Of a stretch of DNA of 64,000 bases, positions 61,328 to 64,000 are shown piece by piece (within the stretch, counting starts at the first letter, position 1; every line of letters begins with the position of its first letter). The translations under genes were made by a program, and so were the position numbers. Under the pieces are notes generated by a model. That model worked only from the letters and a program-made list of their open reading frames with translations, had not been told where the DNA came from and searched no databases. This DNA comes from Hoplostethus atlanticus (lineage: Eukaryota; Chordata; Actinopteri; Trachichthyiformes; Trachichthyidae): NCBI GenBank assembly GCA_034670405.1, contig JAXDDX010000035.1, positions 1,678,501 through 1,742,500 on the forward strand. The letters are read 5' to 3'.

Positions 61328-64000
61328 GCCAGAGCCAAATCCACAGTTCTCTAGTTGCCACATGATCTTGTTACTTTCTTGTTTTCAACAACTCTGCCTA
61401 TTGACCAGAGCGCCCCTGTGCCCAAGGGCGTGTTATCTTACACTCACACACACACATATACTCACACACACTCTTCCAATAAACAGCCACTGAAGAGAAG
61501 GGGGTCCTCATTTTTGTATGCACACACACCTCGCTAATCTTCACTCTTATTGCAGCCACTTCACTGTATATCGAAGCCAAAGAGTTGCTTTTGGCGCTGT
61601 CTGATAGTTGTAAGGGTTTGGCCTAATCCAATAACGGGACCCACTCTGTAGACAAGGGACTGTTAGGTTGTCTGTGAGCCATGCTGCTTAAGAAAAAAAA
61701 CAGCAGCAAGCCTTGAGATGCCTAAGTGTCACTGCGTCATTGAGAATAGCCTGGTTCAGGTAGCGCCCGTTGGAATGACTCATCCAGGAAATTCATTTGG
61801 ATTATCAAGAGTGGTTTTGATTTGGTTGGACACAGAGGTTTGGCTCGGTCACACTGTAGAAACGCAGAGCAAAGATAAGAAGAAAACTCAGTACACACTC
61901 ATTCCCCGGTCTTTCCATCCAAACGCTGCATTTTCAGATCTTATTTGTCTCTCTCCGCTGTCAACAGGCCACAGAATGATGAGAATTACAAACTCTGTAA
62001 TGCAGCCAGGCATTAAGAAAGTTTAGTTGTGCCCTGCAAGCACCTGCGTAGCCCGTGTGTAGGTACGAGTGGTAAAAGTGATCATTTAGTATGTTATTGT
62101 TCGGCATTAGTCCTGTAAGAGGAGCGCTTGAAGGCAGCGGTCGTGTCGGACACTGGACGGTGTATCATTTTGATTTCTGAATCCGTTTCTTTCAATGCAT
62201 GTACTTATTGAACTGTTGAAGTATAAAACACCATCTAACACACTGAGCAGCAAAGCCCTACTTCAGAGGTCAGTGTTGTCAGGCAGAACAATACATTGAT
62301 CACTAATGTAAAACAGCCAATTTCTCAAATTTGCAGTTGGCCCGTTGCCTACCTCGCTATTCATCAAACTATTGCAGGTTTGACCTCCACTAGCAAGCGC
62401 CAAATGGTTTGGTTGTGTGTGAAATACATTTTTCACTTGTGTCAAAAGGCAGACCAAGTCTCTTTTTGGTAAATAACAAATGCAAATTCACTTCTTGATT
62501 TCAGATGGCCTTAAAGTCTTCAGCACTGACTAATGGCAAACCAGAATCTGGTAGAAAGAAGAAAGAGCTGCAACGTGTTTCAGTAGACAACATAATTATT
62601 GTGATGAAAGCCGTCTCCAGACTAAAACATGAATGGCACCAAACTAAAAATGTTGGTGGAACCGGTGCCACTTTCCGTTTTATAAAATACCTTTTAGGGA
62701 AGCAGGACAAGAAGCTTTGTATCTTTAACCTTTAACCTTTAACCTCTCACTGACCCTTGCCTGTAGGGCTATCCTCAGGTTAGTACGTGACTCAACAGCA
62801 CAAAATGACTCGGTTAATAATTGACTAACGCCATCTGTCCAAATGACAGAAGTAAATGACATGTCTACCTAACTGACATGGCAGGACTGCCATTTGGACG
62901 TCCAGTGTAGGATCAATATTGCATTTACATACAGCAGCTGGCGTTGTAATAGCAATAATAGCTAAGAGGGTGTTTGTCCTACACAGGGACCCGTAATTAC
63001 AGTAAACAACACACTCACGTGTATTATGGCTTTTCTACAGCGGTTACTAATACATGCATCCTTCTTCAAAGTAGTGTACATACACAGGAATACAAGAACA
63101 ATCTTCCTGGTCACCGTGAGAATCGGAGTTGTAACCAATGAAGCACGACGAGTTGTGTTGTACGGGAGTCACCAGCGTGGTTTTAATGCATCTTTGACCA
63201 GTCTGCTTGCTTGAAACTACCCGTTGTATAATCTTTATAAAGCAACGATAAGCAAGTTATTCAGGACACACGCTGGATCGCACCGCTGTAACTAGAAACG
63301 TGAAAGCGATGGAATTCCGGAGCTGCATGTGGCGTGGTGAGAGAAGGCTTTTAGGCTCTCGCCCCCCCTGGGTATCAGAATTTTATTGAAATCTGTTTTG
63401 TGCATCAGTGCTACCAAGACTTATTAAGATGAATTGCTTTCATATCTCTGGAGTGGGTTCACAACCACTGGGGACACACACACATACACACATGCATACA
63501 CAGACGTTCACGCACACATTTACCCGAGCTCTCTCACGCACACGAACACACACATGCCGAGTGTCTCCGTGCCGCACGCGTTTTCTTGCGCGCGGTACAC
63601 AGTGTTCCAGATGAAAATGAATCTGCATGGATCAAAATGAAACCGTTCTAATTGACAGCGAAGCTTCAGGGATGAAGCGCTGCAGCATTCGTTCTGGAGT
63701 TCCCCTTTTCAGTTGGAAGCAAACACTCTCCGCACTAGAAAGAGTGGATGAGAAAAGAATTGGGGTATGAAAAGGAATAAAGAACCACGCTCTGCTTTGT
63801 TGGCGCTGTGTGTACAGAGAGAGAGAGTGGTGTGTGTGTGTGTGTGTGTGTGTGTCAGCCAGTGTTTGGCTGATGCACCCTATTGCTGGAGCAGTGTGTA
63901 TGTGCACGTGTGTATGCGCCCTAGTACATGCGTGTCCATGTTTGGCATAACTGTGTGCAGATTATGCTGATAGAGCTTGTTCAGAAAGTCCATCCCTTGA
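61324..64000. other. Noncoding stretch to the window end
   Basis: Includes an isolated 76-codon frame at 62505-62735 preceded by TTGATTTCAG (see findings). It also has a (CCTTTAA)3 run near 62722-62742, CA-rich DNA at 63470-63560 and (GT)n at 63829-63856. Confidence 0.45.

Noticed and set aside
62719..62742. Three CCTTTAA units, possible telomere-like repeat
   Set aside because: Too short and of the wrong unit for a vertebrate telomere.

Overview
The window looks like a piece of a teleost fish chromosome. Three things point there: L2-clade and Rex3 (RTE-clade) LINEs with the short 3' tails known from fish, many small DNA-transposon remnants of fish type, and very dense long (GT)n, (CT)n and (AC)n microsatellites. 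The genes have introns. I see no rRNA, tRNA or CRISPR, and no sign of prokaryotic sequence.

Positions 1-13.5 kb hold a tandem cluster of small secreted lipocalins, best matched at family level to the fish alpha-1-acid glycoprotein / saxitoxin-tetrodotoxin-binding-protein-like group. Copy 1 (exons 3-6, 1703-4271) has its 5' part replaced by an L2 LINE or lying left of the window. Copy 2 (exons 1-5, 5591-8072) has a TATA box and signal peptide, but its last exon is gone, next to a reverse-oriented L2 LINE. Copy 3 (9750-13437) is a decayed pseudogene with a Rex3 LINE in it. Mobile DNA has cut into all three: a solo LTR and a hAT-like MITE in copy 1, L2 in copies 1 and 2, Rex3 in copy 3. The strongest signal in the window is here. 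Introns of copies 1 and 2 are almost identical, while exons 3-5 differ at 21 codons that change the amino acid and only 1 that does not.

Positions 14.6-15.1 kb hold a CpG-rich segment with a good candidate first coding exon (14930-15089, strong donor) of a gene I cannot name. The remaining 49 kb shows no convincing coding exon and is probably a long intron or intergenic DNA. It contains microsatellites, a polypyrimidine-rich block (26.3-27.5 kb), a decayed second Rex3 (39.3-40.2 kb), a solo LTR with a DNA element nested in it (40.9-41.9 kb), two related hAT MITEs, a Tc1/mariner 5' fragment (52.6-53.0 kb), and a striking 2.8-kb foldback element flanked by TTAA (53.6-56.4 kb). Its ~1-kb inverted arms each carry the same 248-bp MITE.
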